A stretch of DNA of 64,000 nt from Blepharisma japonicum (Eukaryota; Ciliophora; Heterotrichea; Heterotrichida; Blepharismidae). The stretch covers positions 62,001 through 126,000 of the forward strand of contig CATKHK010000040.1 in the NCBI GenBank assembly GCA_949751835.1. The letters run 5' to 3'. Both the position numbers and the translations under genes were made by a program. Under the pieces are notes generated by a model. That model was not told where the DNA came from. It saw nothing but the letters and a program-made list of their open reading frames with translations, and did no database searches. Below are positions 1 to 10,517 of the stretch, one piece after another (positions within the stretch are counted from its first letter, which is position 1; every line of letters begins with the position of its first letter).

Positions 1-1268
1 GCCAAGTATTCATCATCCATAAATTTAGAAGAGTCCTCTTTCGTCGAAAATATAAATCCCGGATAATAATCCTGCTGCCAATAGAGTGATTTGCACTTTT
101 TTATATAGCACAGATGCTGTTCAATAACCCTGGTTAACTTAGTTATTGACTCATAAAAAATACTGGACTCATATGTAATTTCTTCTTTTAAAACTTCTAA
201 GGCTTCTTCATGGAAATCCACTTGAATGTGGACATGGTCTTCTTCAATTTCAGTTAGTTGAATTGAGCACAGGCCATATCCTCTGATTTTTGTAACGATG
301 CTAAAAAATGAAACTGAATGCCGACTATCATAAAACAAATTCAAGCAATTTTGATCTTTCATAAAAAATAGATAAGGAGCTATGTTGTTTCTAACCGTGC
401 TCCTCACTTGACCAGGCTCTTGATAAGTATTCGAAATTGAAAGTTTCAAATTAAGATGGAACTGTTCGCCTTCAAATGCTTGTACAGCCAAATCAAGGAC
501 TTCAAGCCATTGATCGCTTCTTATACTTATAATACAATTCACTGAAGAAATTTGCACAACTCCTTGAAAAACTGTATCTAGCTTATTTATTTTCAAAATT
601 TTTCTTGTGGAATATTTTTCTCAGTCAATTTCTGAATCATTTTCAGCAATAAAATTTGAATAATTTAAATCTTGACTTCCAAGTAACAATAAACTATTAT
701 TTATTTTTTCCACTGTCTTATTTTCATTTAAATTTCCATTAGTCAAGTATGTGATGTCAGGCAAATCGATCGCTGAGACTCTTAATCTTGCTAAATCAAC
801 TGATAATTGTTTTTCTTTTGAAAATTCAGATTCATAAGTTGCTAGATCTCTTATAATTTCAACTTTGTCACTTGAAGCTTTTTGTATTACATAAAGCAAT
901 TTATCAATTTTCTTCTTAAGTCTTTCTATATTCACGGTTTTCTCTTTTTCGCTTATCAGTTGAGAGTAGCGTGCAAAAGGACGACTTACTGGCCTTGCAG
1001 AGTCTATGTTATGAGAAAAGGAAAGAGGCTTTGGATTTGTGTCTATCTGATTGCTGATATTGCTGCAAAATCGTCCAGTTAATTTTCCCTGAGAGGTAGC
1101 AGATTTTAAAGTTAATGATTTACCGTACAGTTTCATGTATTTCTTTATTCGGACTTGGCTTCTAGAGGAGGAAGGAGGTTTATTGCTAGCTAGGGTGGTA
1201 AGAGATTTATAATTAGTATCAGATGTTGGAATTGTACCAATAGCAGGAAATTGATAATCTTCTTTCAT
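1..1268 (-). CDS. Hypothetical protein, 3' end outside window
   Basis: Function not recognised. The reading frame opens with ATG at 1268 and stays free of TAA/TAG to the window edge, giving more than 420 residues; it passes an in-frame TGA at 621-623, read as Trp. The first 80 residues are Ser/Lys/Arg-rich and look disordered. Residues about 110-150 contain a Lys/Glu/Leu-rich stretch that could form a short coiled coil. The later part is mixed hydrophobic and charged, as in a folded domain, but carries no motif I know. A stand-alone 215-residue protein ending at 621 is the alternative if TGA were a stop, but that contradicts the rest of the window. Confidence 0.7.
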
Positions 1269-1537
1269 TTATTTGTCTTAATTATAATATTTTTAAATTA
1301 TGATCACGCAACTATTGATTTCTCAGTTTGTAAAGACAATCACATATTTGGACCCATTTTATAAAAATTAAGCTGGTGAAGTAAATAAGATAGATTTTTA
1401 ATAAAAATACGGCATAATATCATTAAACATAGATACATTATTAAAAAGCAAGAAATATTAAATATTATTAGCCTATTTGGCTGATATATTTATAGGCAGA
1501 TGATGAGGACAAGAGAAATAGCTTCCTATGAATTTTA

Positions 1538-2401
1538 TTGAAACCAGATTATAAATTCCAATCATCTATTAGCAATATCATGATATCAAAAATGATAAGA
1601 AAAATTATGAGAATTATCCCTATTAAGCTATTCGAAGACAACTATAGCTATGCAGTATTTGTCGAGGGGCATAATTCTTATGCATTAGTCGATCCAGCTG
1701 ACCTTGCAGGAGTCAAAGCGTTCATATCGGCAGACCCTCAGCTGAGTTCTATGAACTTTACCCATGTTTTTACAACCCATAAGCATGCAGATCACTGCGG
1801 GGACAACGAGCAAATTGCTGCAGAGTTCCCAAACGTCAAAATCGTTGGAGGGGCAACTGATGGGATTCCAGCTTGCAATTATCCAGTCCAAGATCAAGAT
1901 ATCATTATTCTAGATAATGGCTTGAGAATCACAGCCCTTCATACCCCATGCCATACAAGAGGCCACATTCTCTATTACTTTGAAGATTATTCATCAAATG
2001 ACGGCACCAGTAGAGCAGTTTTCACTGGTGATACAATTTTCATTGGAGGCTGTGGAAGATTTTTTGAAGGAAATGCTGAAGAAATGCATGCAGCAATGGA
2101 AAAAGCTAAGACTTTGCCAACTGATACAAAGGTGTATTGTGGACATGAATATACTGAGAGCAACTTGAAATGGAGTGCTAAGGTGGAGCATCAAAATCAA
2201 GCTATTCAGAGCAAACTTGAATGGGCTGTTGCTCAAAGAGAAAGAGGCCAGCCAACTGTGCCTTCAACTATTGGAGAAGAAATGGAAATTAATGTGTTTA
2301 TGAGAGCTCAGATGTTGACAGGATTACTTGGAGTTCCAGATGCTGTAGCTGCTATGGCAAGATTGAGAGAGATGAAAAACAGTGGCCAAACTTTGGTTTA
2401 A
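1538..2401 (+). CDS. GLO2: Hydroxyacylglutathione hydrolase (glyoxalase II)
   Basis: Metallo-beta-lactamase-fold thioesterase that hydrolyses S-D-lactoylglutathione to D-lactate and glutathione, the second step of methylglyoxal detoxification. The metal-binding motif THKHADH is at residues 80-86 and is followed by CGDN; downstream metal ligands appear in the HTRGH, FTGDT and CGHEYT segments. The C-terminal HAGH-type region is present and the length (287 aa) is close to the family norm of about 260. The ATG at 1538 gives a 23-residue extension; families usually begin near MRIIPIKLFEDNY, so the ATG at 1607 is an equally good start. The extension is basic and might be a mitochondrial presequence, which is inference. 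No in-frame TGA. Confidence 0.95.
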   Translation: MKPDYKFQSSISNIMISKMIRKIMRIIPIKLFEDNYSYAVFVEGHNSYALVDPADLAGVKAFISADPQLSSMNFTHVFTTHKHADHCGDNEQIAAEFPNVKIVGGATDGIPACNYPVQDQDIIILDNGLRITALHTPCHTRGHILYYFEDYSSNDGTSRAVFTGDTIFIGGCGRFFEGNAEEMHAAMEKAKTLPTDTKVYCGHEYTESNLKWSAKVEHQNQAIQSKLEWAVAQRERGQPTVPSTIGEEMEINVFMRAQMLTGLLGVPDAVAAMARLREMKNSGQTLV

Positions 2402-2606
2402 AGAGCTATTATTTTTTAATCGAATATTTATCTTGAAATCTGAGTAAATTAGCATGAATTCATTAAGAGGAAGATAGATTGCAGTTTGTGAGAAATAAGA
2501 AATTTTAGAAATCCAGTATTTTTTTATAAAATCTTTTCTATACTTCTGACATCTTAGTTCTCTTTTACATTGTTTAGCTATAAAAATCATTTCTAAATAG
2601 TTAAAG

Positions 2607-3005
2607 ATGGTTGATGAAAGTCAAGGCCCAGATGATGTAAGTTACAATTAGCTAACCTTCACACATCAAGAAATTGAAGAAAAGGTCATGGAATCAATTG
2701 AAGCTGTCTTGGCAAACAGAACTTATGAAGAGCGAGAAGTTCAAAGATGAATCAACGAAATTTGTGAAAGAGTTATAAAATCACTTTATGATACTCGAAA
2801 ACCTTTTAAATATATAGGTAACCTTTAAACAGTCACATGCTTGATAATGCAAAAAGCTGAAGCTGGCTTGCAGACAAGTACTGCTTGCTTTTTTGAAGGC
2901 GGGACTGATATGTCGCAACAGTTTATTTGGCCGAAAGAAAAATCAAAAGACCAAGCAAACAAAACATTGAACTGCGTTGTAACGGTCTTTTGCTGCAAGT
3001 TTTAG
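2607..3005 (+). CDS. DYNLT1: Tctex-1 family dynein light chain (DYNLT)
   Basis: Light chain that binds dynein intermediate chains as a homodimer; in ciliates it serves cytoplasmic and inner-arm dyneins. The spliced product is about 122 residues, the usual size. After the second splice the strand KPFKYIVTCLIMQK reads through the junction, followed by a GLQTSTACF segment and a C-terminal NCVVTVF strand, all matching the Tctex-1 fold. Two 15-nt introns (2637-2651 and 2818-2832) are required to restore the frame. The in-frame TGA in the segment VQRWINE sits where animal Tctex-1 has Trp, direct support for UGA=Trp. The gene ends with TAG at 3003-3005. Confidence 0.95.
2637..2651 (+). other. 15-nt intron 1 of the Tctex-1 gene
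   Basis: The sequence GTAAGTTACAATTAG begins with GTAAG and ends with TAG. Removing it joins Asp-Asp codons to the LTFTHQEIEEK reading frame. Without splicing the frame meets an in-frame TAG. Introns of 15-16 nt are typical of heterotrichs such as Blepharisma and Stentor. Confidence 0.9.
2818..2832 (+). other. 15-nt intron 2 of the Tctex-1 gene
   Basis: The sequence GTAACCTTTAAACAG interrupts the Val codon of the conserved KYIVTC motif. It contains an in-frame TAA, so removal is needed to keep the Tctex-1 frame open. Confidence 0.9.
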
Positions 3006-3871
3006 AAAGCTTAATAAATTAACTCAAATCTATTTCTATTTAAGCTGATGAAATATTAACTTGCTCTTTTATTTAAGGTGCAAGAAAATAATTATAATCT
3101 CATCCTCTTCAAAAAATATTATTAAGCAAATATAACGACATCGAGTACTTGAGGGTATTACAATAAAAATTAAAATTATCTGTATGTGGAAAACAGAATA
3201 CTTGAAATTTTTTCTTATCAAAATTGAAATCAATTACTTAATCTATAAGCCTTGAGAATTCATATATCATATTAATCTTTTCCAAATTTCTATTATAAAT
3301 ATCCGAATATGCTTCTGCAGGTACGAATTGATATATCCAGATCCCTACTTTGGATCGGGCTATAATTGCTTGCCTCACCAATATATACCTACAAATCAAT
3401 AGCTTTATATAACTCTTCAAAAAGTTCATTACCAGCTTGGCATGTACTCAAAATAGGCTAGGAGACAGATAGTCTTTGCGATTTTGTATTGAGAATCTAA
3501 TAAATCTTAGTATCTATCTAATGCTAAGATAAAATCAATTCAATATCAGTAGTGCTAATTATAAGCTTTGCATAAGCTTGCATTCCAAAGGCAATACGAC
3601 TTCTTTATGATCAACAGTAGTGAGAGCTAATCTTGAAAGATTTATCATATTATCTATAAGAAAGTATCAAAAATTATTAAATATAGCCTACATGGAGATT
3701 ATAAATGGATTCCTAGAAACTAATTTTCTATTGATAATTAAAATCATTCAAAATATCTCTGTCAATAACTAGGAAAATTCTTTGGAATTCAATTATTACA
3801 TTTAAATAGTTAATATAGTCAAAACTTTTTATTACTTATTATTTCAAAGTCATTTGCTTATATTAATTTCT
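3006..3871. other. 866-bp gene-free stretch, possible coding relic on minus strand
   Basis: No frame is open for a credible length under the UGA=Trp code. On the minus strand, parts between about 3240 and 3660 look protein-like (for example an acidic segment containing NELFEELYKAID), but the frame is broken by many TAA/TAG codons. Counting G by codon position over this frame gives about 47:44:33 in 290 codons, so there is no clear coding skew overall. The 63-residue open stretch at 3238-3429 has no start context or recognisable motif. I regard the region as non-coding or long decayed. Confidence 0.4.
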
Positions 3872-4432
3872 TTACATGACCACACACTTGTTTACACATT
3901 TTTGCTGCTGTTTTGGTTCTTCTTCTTTTTCTTGAACAATAATTGTGCTTGATTTATATTTCTTTGACAACTCATCTACTTCTTCAAGGACTTTTTTCCC
4001 TGATCCTTCAACTGTTCCTCCTCTAGATATTCTATTTAGCGTCAAAGCGATTTCTTGGACGTCTGCAATTTGATTTGCAATTTCAGCACCTGTCTTTTTC
4101 TTCCCTGATTTTTGGTATCCTTCACGAATTAGTTCGTAAATGCTCCAAAACTCCTCAGTTCATGTGTCTTGGTAGTCTGAGCCATATTCGTTAAATTTCT
4201 CTGCACAGCTTGTGATTTGCTGCTGGACTGAAGGATCATCAGCGGTTTTTGCAAGAGATTGAAGGCCTAGTAGTATAGAATCCTCAAGAATTATGTATTG
4301 GTTAAGTAAAACTTCAAGCTGTGCTCGTGTGATAAATTGGGCTTTCATCTGTTCTACGACTGTTTCCATAACGCTGAGTCTGTCTTCAAGATCATCTGCA
4401 TCTCCTATTTGAGTCTCCAATGATTCGGCCAT
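3872..4432 (-). CDS. Coiled-coil hypothetical protein
   Basis: 186 residues, one in-frame TGA read as Trp at 4160-4162, ending in TAA at 3872-3874. The first 90 residues are acidic and helical with heptad-like spacing (DLEDRLSVMETVVEQMKAQF), and the middle EEFWSIYELIREGYQ also looks helical. The C-terminus is Lys/Glu/Gln-rich and ends in a CVNKCVVM tail whose cysteine four from the end resembles a CaaX box (CVVM), so prenylation is conceivable. The family was not recognised. A small dynactin-like subunit was considered because of the helical architecture, but no diagnostic residues support it. Confidence 0.75.
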
Positions 4433-4686
4433 TTATTAATCACATCTCTCTAATCATAGAAAATTTTATAATCTGAATTAATAATACAGTTTTTTGAAGA
4501 AAATTCATATATGCTTGACAATTTTAATGCTAATAAAAAGTGATTGACACCATTTAAAGCATTTTAAGCTCAAATTTATTATTCAAAAGAAAAATAAAGC
4601 AAATCAATAATACAAATTTGAAAGAAAGGTTTATTTAATTTTACATAAATCGTTAACTTAAATTAGTATCTCAAGCAGTCATTCAG

Positions 4687-7212
4687 TTAATTTCAATCAA
4701 ACTTTCCGATCTTCTTATTATTTTTTAGTATTGACTTCCAATGAGTTGCTTTTTTGCAGTTTTTCTCTTTTTTTTCTTCATCTTTTTCAAATCTAAGCAA
4801 AGTTATAAATTCCTCAACAGCGTAAAGCCCATCATCAATATTTGTTCTGTATTTTGCTGAATATTTTGCGATTTTATATAAAAAGATGGGATTCGATGAT
4901 ATAGAAAATCCTGCAAATTCTTTTTCAGATTTGGGCTTTGAGCTAAAGTCAAGCTTTTCTTCAGCGATATATTCATTTTCATCATCGCTCCATTTTTCTT
5001 CCTCTATTAAGATTGACAGACCATCAAATTTTCTGCTAGTTTTCCTTTTCCCATATTGTTCGCTAAAATGCTTAATAGTTTTTCTTTTATTTTTCACAAC
5101 AGGAGGGCTCATAATTGGCTTAGGTGCAGCCTCATCATCTAAAAAGTCTACAGATATTTCTCTATTTCATGTTTTATACGAAGGAATAAAATTTTTGTGA
5201 ATATCAATTCTTTCTTCTATTTGAAAACTTCCATTAGGAATACTATTTAATTCTTCATATGTAGTAGCTTTCTGCAGATATTTTGTGTATGGCAGCTCTA
5301 CATATGGCATTGGAGGGAAGACCTTAGCTAAACATTTTAATACAAAAATCGCTTTGCTGTGAAGCTTATTATATACTAAAATCTTGGAGTATAAGAGATG
5401 AGCTTTTATTCAGTCAGGTGTAGAAATTTGAGGGCTATTGCAGAATTTTATCATTTCTTCCCCAATTTCTTTCATTTGTTCATAATCTTGGCTTTCCTTT
5501 AAGCATTCCAGCAAAATGAAATAAGCAATTAAGGGAGGATCATTATTTTCAATAATTTCCTTTAAATCAGCTATTGCTTGCTGTTTATGCCCTGCAAGCC
5601 ACATGATTTTAGCCATATAAACATTTGCTACTGATTTATTATACATTTGAAATTCATTGCAGAGTAATTTGCAATGCTTTAAATTGATTTTCTGATCAGA
5701 CGATAATTCATATATTAGCAGTTCATATGCTTTCATAGTAGGAGCTAGAACACTGACTGCTCTCTTAATTTCATCTGCTTTCTTTTTTTCTCTGGAATTC
5801 AAAAAAAATAAAGTTTTTTTCATTGCTTCAAGAGCTTCAATATATTGCCTATTCATCAATAATCCTTTGGATAGTCAATAGTAGATGCTCCCATACCTGC
5901 ATTTATCACATAGTCTAAGACACTCTTGAAGAGCACCAATGGCAGAACCTGTAAAAAAATAGACCTCTGATTTTATACACAATCTTCCATATTGATATAA
6001 AAATGTTGGAAAACTTGAGTTTTCTATATATTTTTGTTGTAGCAATTCAAAGCAGTTTGAGTATTTACTCAATTTAAAGAAACTTTTTGCGTAACTAATT
6101 CATAATAAAGAATGGTATTGAGAATTATCAGTACCTCCTAGCCTGATAAAAGCTTCAGCAGCAATATCTTCAGAAGCATTGTAATCTCTAATAGTGTAAT
6201 AATATATTTGCCATAGCTTCATATAAGCTTCTGGTCTATTTGCATAAATTTTAACCAATTCTTTTAAAATTTCAATGCTTTTTTTATAGTTTCTTTCTTG
6301 AATATAAATTTCAGCCCATGCCAGATATCCATAGTAATTATCAATTTCCTTGATTTTTGTCGCATAATACATTGGAGATTCTATTTCTAGGCCCTCAAAA
6401 AGTATTTTGGTCTGAGCTATTATCATAGTTGCTCAAAGATTTTCAATGCTTAGATTAATTTTATTCAGGATACTCAATAATTCTCTATATATTAAATGAA
6501 ATGATTGAGCTTTTCTCTGATTTGCACAGCAAAATCAGTTATATCATTTCCATGAATTCCCCAACTCAACTGAGCTGATCGCATTATTTATGCTCGGGTC
6601 TTTCAAGGCTCTTAAATATAGCACAACATATCATATTTTATAAGTTTTGTCATCAGAAATTTCAATTGCTTTTTTCAAATGTCTTAAAGCCTGCTCAAAA
6701 TTATTTTCATATGCCAAGAGTTTCGCAATACCGAAATGAAGCTCATGGGAGTCATCAGCTTTGCTGAGCATTTGTATGAAAATTTCTTTTGATCTGTTAA
6801 ATTCATAGTCAGGAATAATATTTCCAATTGTTTTCCTTTCAACAATAAATCACATAAAGCAGGAATCGACATCCAATTTAACAGCTACATCAATTGAATG
6901 AGACTCAAAATCAGAAGCGAAAGCCTCTCTATACCTTTTCTTGGCTTTTATTTCGTTCTGCATGATTTCTTCCATGACTTCTGAGTTAAATTGGGAAAGC
7001 CTTGGAGTTTTATTATCGATGCTGCTGTATTGTTCTTTCCTTGCCTTTTGTCAAAGTTTGCTGTTTTTTGGGTTAGTTTTTAGCTTCGATTTGCAGAGGT
7101 TTATGAAGCCTTCATTATTCAAAGGAGAGACTTGGCCAGATAGTTTAAAAGGGCATAAGTCAATTGAGCCATTTGATAAACGGCCATCATCACTTTCTTC
7201 TGTATACATCAT
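4687..7212 (-). CDS. Large tetratricopeptide-repeat protein
   Basis: 841 residues. A single frame runs from ATG at 7212 to TAA at 4687-4689 through many in-frame TGAs (Trp). The N-terminal 70 residues are polar; helical repeats dominate from about residue 70 to 600, with TPR-like units such as NFEQALRHLKKAIEI, NYKKSIEILKELVKIY and QYIEALEAMKKTLFF. The last 180 residues are Lys-rich and probably disordered, with PPVVKNKRK. TPR arrays are scaffolds in ciliary transport, APC/C and chaperone complexes; nothing here decides among them. Taking TGA as stop would split the gene into at least five pieces, all in the same frame. Confidence 0.85.
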
Positions 7213-7573
7213 TAATTAGAAATATGTATTAAATATAAAGGACTGTTTTCTTCAAATACATTCCTTGCTTTTTAAATATGAAATATGGTTAAAATTAAGC
7301 GAAAATTAGCATTTTTCTCAAATTATCGTTTTTAAAATCAAAAATATAAGTAAAAATACTGTTCTGTATTAAATTTCGATTCTGTATGCATATTTGCTAT
7401 CAGGAAATAAAATTTATCAAAATATCGAGCTATTTAAGGCTTATAATTATTTTGTTATTCGTTTTTATAAACTGAAAATTAGCATCATCTGCCAGCTAAT
7501 TCTGTTTCATTGAGTATTTTTTATAATTATTCTTTCGTTTATAATTGCTATTTAGAAAAGTGAGAAGTTTAGC
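7213..7573. other. 361-bp AT-rich spacer
   Basis: Lies between the divergently transcribed start of the TPR gene and the 3' end of the L26 gene. No supportable ORF, RNA gene or repeat. It probably contains the TPR promoter and L26 3' end. Confidence 0.5.
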
Positions 7574-7996
7574 TTAATCGACTGAGGAAATATCTTTCTT
7601 TGCCCATTTTCCTTTGCTCTTATTGTGAGCAGCCTTTCTTTCAATAAGGTTCTTTCTATCCCTATCAACTTTAAGCTTGGTGATGTAAACATTGCTTGGG
7701 TGGATTGGAATGTGAACAGTTTGGCCGTTGCTTTTTTCCTTTGTAAGTCTTTCAATGTGGACTCTGAATTTTCTTCTGTAAACAGTGATGACTTTGCCGG
7801 CGTGAGTCTTGTTAAGACCTCTAACAACGACAACTTCGTCACCTTTGCGGATTGGCATTGATCTTACTCCATGTTTATCGCGTAGCTCTTTAGATAAGTG
7901 AGAACTCATGAGTTTTCTTCGAATGTGTGAAGGAGCTGCGAAGTGGGCTTGCCTGGATTTTCTTCTTGAGCTACTTACAGAAGGGTTCTGCTTCAT
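7574..7996 (-). CDS. RPL26: 60S ribosomal protein L26 (uL24)
   Basis: Large-subunit ribosomal protein near the exit tunnel. 140 residues, matching the family (about 145 in animals). Diagnostic segments are [34 protein letters not shown] and the KOW motif [19 protein letters not shown], followed by [18 protein letters not shown]. Starts at ATG 7994-7996 and ends with TAA 7574-7576. No introns and no TGA codons. The tail after KNLIERKAA is shorter and more divergent than in animals. Confidence 0.98.
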   Translation of the reverse strand: MKQNPSVSSSRRKSRQAHFAAPSHIRRKLMSSHLSKELRDKHGVRSMPIRKGDEVVVVRGLNKTHAGKVITVYRRKFRVHIERLTKEKSNGQTVHIPIHPSNVYITKLKVDRDRKNLIERKAAHNKSKGKWAKKDISSVD

Positions 7997-8082
7997 CCAA
8001 TTAATATGGCGTATAGAACCATAAACTTCAAGAGTTTATAAATTAAATCAGGGCTAACAAATTATTATGCAAAGCAAAGATC

Positions 8083-8400
8083 TTGTTCTTATTTCAAGAT
8101 GAGTTTATTAAATATGTGAAGATAGTGATTATGGATTCATATAAAAAGGAATTGAATGTAGCTTGGATTTTATTATCATTCGGTATTTCTATTAATCAAA
8201 CCCCATTCTTGAAACTGGCGCTGATGTTCCTTATATTTATTTTACCTGAGATGCTTCATAAGTCTTTGAAACTAATCTATTTCACAAGATGATAATCATT
8301 TAGAATAAATAGCTGATTCTCAATTCAGATATCATGGATCTTGCTAAGTCTATCCAATGTTTAACCAAGATCCAAACGAATTAAAAAAATAATCATAAAT
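8083..8400 (+). pseudogene. Decayed coding fragment
   Basis: A short frame from 8083 (TTG, no ATG at its head) reads DEFIKYVKIVIMDSYKKELN and then loses coding character. From about 8185 a second frame on the same strand reads LETGADVPYIYFTW, and from about 8280 a third frame reads FRYHGSCQVYPMFNQDPNE. Successive frame switches plus internal TAA codons suggest one old gene that has decayed. The parent family was not recognised. The rest of 7997-8659 shows nothing else. Confidence 0.35.
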
Positions 8401-8659
8401 TAATCACTATATATAAAGTTTATTTATAAACATCATCGGAAATTAATGATGTTTTAAGAACTAGAAAACATTAATCTTTTTGATTATTTTTTGGAAGAAA
8501 AGATTACCAAATATGATTTTTTGCATATAAGCCAAATTGTTGAAAATTTAAAATATAAAATTAATTTAATCTGATGTTCAAATACACCAGAAAGATTGGA
8601 ATGGGATGAGATTTACATTCGTCTAAAACATAATATTTTAATTATAATTTTGATTGCAA

Positions 8660-10183
8660 ATGTCTTGCTTCAAGAATGGATGCCATGAAAAGTCAATGCT
8701 TTGATGTGAGTGCAATGAAAAGATCACGCTAGTATGCAATAGCCATATATCAGAGCATATCAGCTCTTTTCCAGACTCCACCCAACATCAATTTAAGCCT
8801 CTTTCTTTTTCTGAGGCCTCAAACGAGACAAAAAATGCATTACTAAAATATTTCAATTTTCGAATAACTGAATCAATGCTTATCAAAACAAATTTAATTC
8901 AAAGTGCGACAAAACGAATCAATGATATCGAACAGAAATTGCAAATTGACATAAAAAATCTTCACAAGGAGTTAAATTCTTACAAATTTCTTATAAAAGA
9001 ACTATTTTCTACTAAACACATTCCCAATATTGGACGTACTTTTTTCCAGGAAATAACCCTTCTTCCCTATTCTGAAGCTATCACTAAGGCAGAAACCTTA
9101 ATCTTTGACTCAAGAGTTAAAACAGTCAGCCTACCACTTGAAAATACAGAGAACCTAGAAACCTCGATAAATCGTTATGATTTTCAGGTTAGATCAGAAA
9201 TCAACTATAAAAATTTTTCCAATTTATACACATTTAATGGACATCGAGAATCCGTGAGGCAAGTTTTATTCCCTTATGGGAATATCAATTATATTGTTTC
9301 AGCAAGTATGGATGAGACTGTAAGATTATGGTCCTTGCACACTCAAAAAGAAATAAGAATTCTCAAAGGCCATGATAGGCGAATTAACTCATGTGCGATT
9401 TCTCCATGTGGAAACTGCATTGCTTCAGCAAGCTCTGATAAAAAAATAAAGTTGTGAAACGTCTACAAGCAAAAAGTTATCAAAATTTTAAAAGGACATC
9501 AAAAATCAGTAAGAGCAGTAGTTTTCTCTCCTTGTGGGCGATTTTTAGCTTCAGGAAGCAATGATACTACAATAAGATACTGAAATCTAAAAACTTATAA
9601 AAGTGTCTGTTTTTATGGTCACTCTGACGAGATTGTATCAATTTCTATGTCAAGCAATGGAGCTTATATTGCTTCAGGGAGCAGAGATCAAACGGTAAAA
9701 TTGTGGAAAATCTCAACAAACGAGATTTATAAAGAATATAAAGGACATACATGTGAAGTAAGATGTGTTGCATTTTCCCCCAATGGAACTCAAATTGTCT
9801 CTTGTGATGTTAATGGATCGATTTTTATATGAAGTGTTGAGAAGGAATTACCTTGTAGAACACTTACTGGGCACGAAGATAGAGTTGACGGATTAGCATT
9901 TTCTCCATGTGGAAAATTTATTGCATCTGCAAGCAGAGATAAAACTATTCGGATTTGGAACTGTGAAACTGGAGAATCTATCAAAGAACTTATTGGGCAT
10001 TCAGAGAATGTCAGGTCAGTCGCTTTTTCTTATTGTGGGAAATATTTGGTATCTGGAGCTGAAGATTGTTCAGTCAAAATGTGGGGAATTAAGGAAGAGA
10101 ATTTTCAACATGAAACCCAGGGAAATGCAACTGTTAATATTTCCAATGCTAAATCTTATGAAAATATCACCTGGCTATGATAA
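8660..10183 (+). CDS. WD40-repeat protein with N-terminal Cys/His module
   Basis: 507 residues, no introns, four or more in-frame TGAs, all at the Trp that closes a WD repeat or in the Cys module. Residues 1-35 hold a compact Cys/His pattern (CFKNGCH...CEC...C...H...H) that probably binds zinc like a B-box. Residues about 70-120 are helical. Seven WD repeats follow from about residue 193, each with a GH dipeptide and a WD-type end (KLWNV, RYWNL, KLWKI, FIWSV, RIWNC, KMWGI), enough for one beta-propeller. Ends TGG CTA TGA TAA, so the last residues are WLW. Likely a protein-binding scaffold; partners unknown. Confidence 0.9.
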
Positions 10184-10227
10184 TCCAGTTCATTAAATAA
10201 TAAATACAGTAAATAGTATATATATAA

Positions 10228-10430
10228 TTTTGGATGTTGTCTCCTTAAATCTAAGGTTTTTTCATAGCCATAACTTGGGGTTTGAGACTCTCGACTTAAG
10301 AGTGCCTGTGTCTGAGACTGTTTGCAAATGGAGGGAAAAGAAACTCGTTATTTACAATTACCCACCGAATTGACAAGGTAGGCTCACCCAGTGAAGGGTT
10401 TTATCCCAGAGCCGAAGACTAGAAGAGCAT
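10228..10430. ncRNA. Candidate structured RNA, type unknown
   Basis: This gene-free stretch is much richer in G+C than the flanks (about 47% in 10261-10320 and 43% in 10381-10440, including its AT tail). It contains local inverted repeats: CCTTA/TAAGG around 10242-10255, ACTCT/AGAGT around 10287-10303, and GGCTC/GAGCC at 10381-10414 enclosing ACCC/GGGT. A TATATATAA run lies just upstream on the plus strand and T-runs follow. I could not match it to U1-U6, SRP, RNase P/MRP or a telomerase RNA (no CCCTAAC-type template on either strand). Strand is not decided. Confidence 0.35.
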
Positions 10431-10517
10431 ATATATTATTTGAAAAGACATGATTTATTTATTTTATTTAAGATTATCCAATATCTATTTTTGAGCTCGC
10501 AGCCCCTATCAATATAA

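Noticed and set aside
4687-7212. Five or more separate small genes, as suggested by frames cut at TGA
   Set aside because: All lie in one frame with no TAA/TAG between them; TGA is Trp in this genome, so they are one TPR gene. The same applies to the genes at 33667-37431, 37516-40116 and 53549-54631.
10228-10430. Telomerase RNA
   Set aside because: No CCCTAAC-type template on either strand, which the heterotrich telomere repeat would require.
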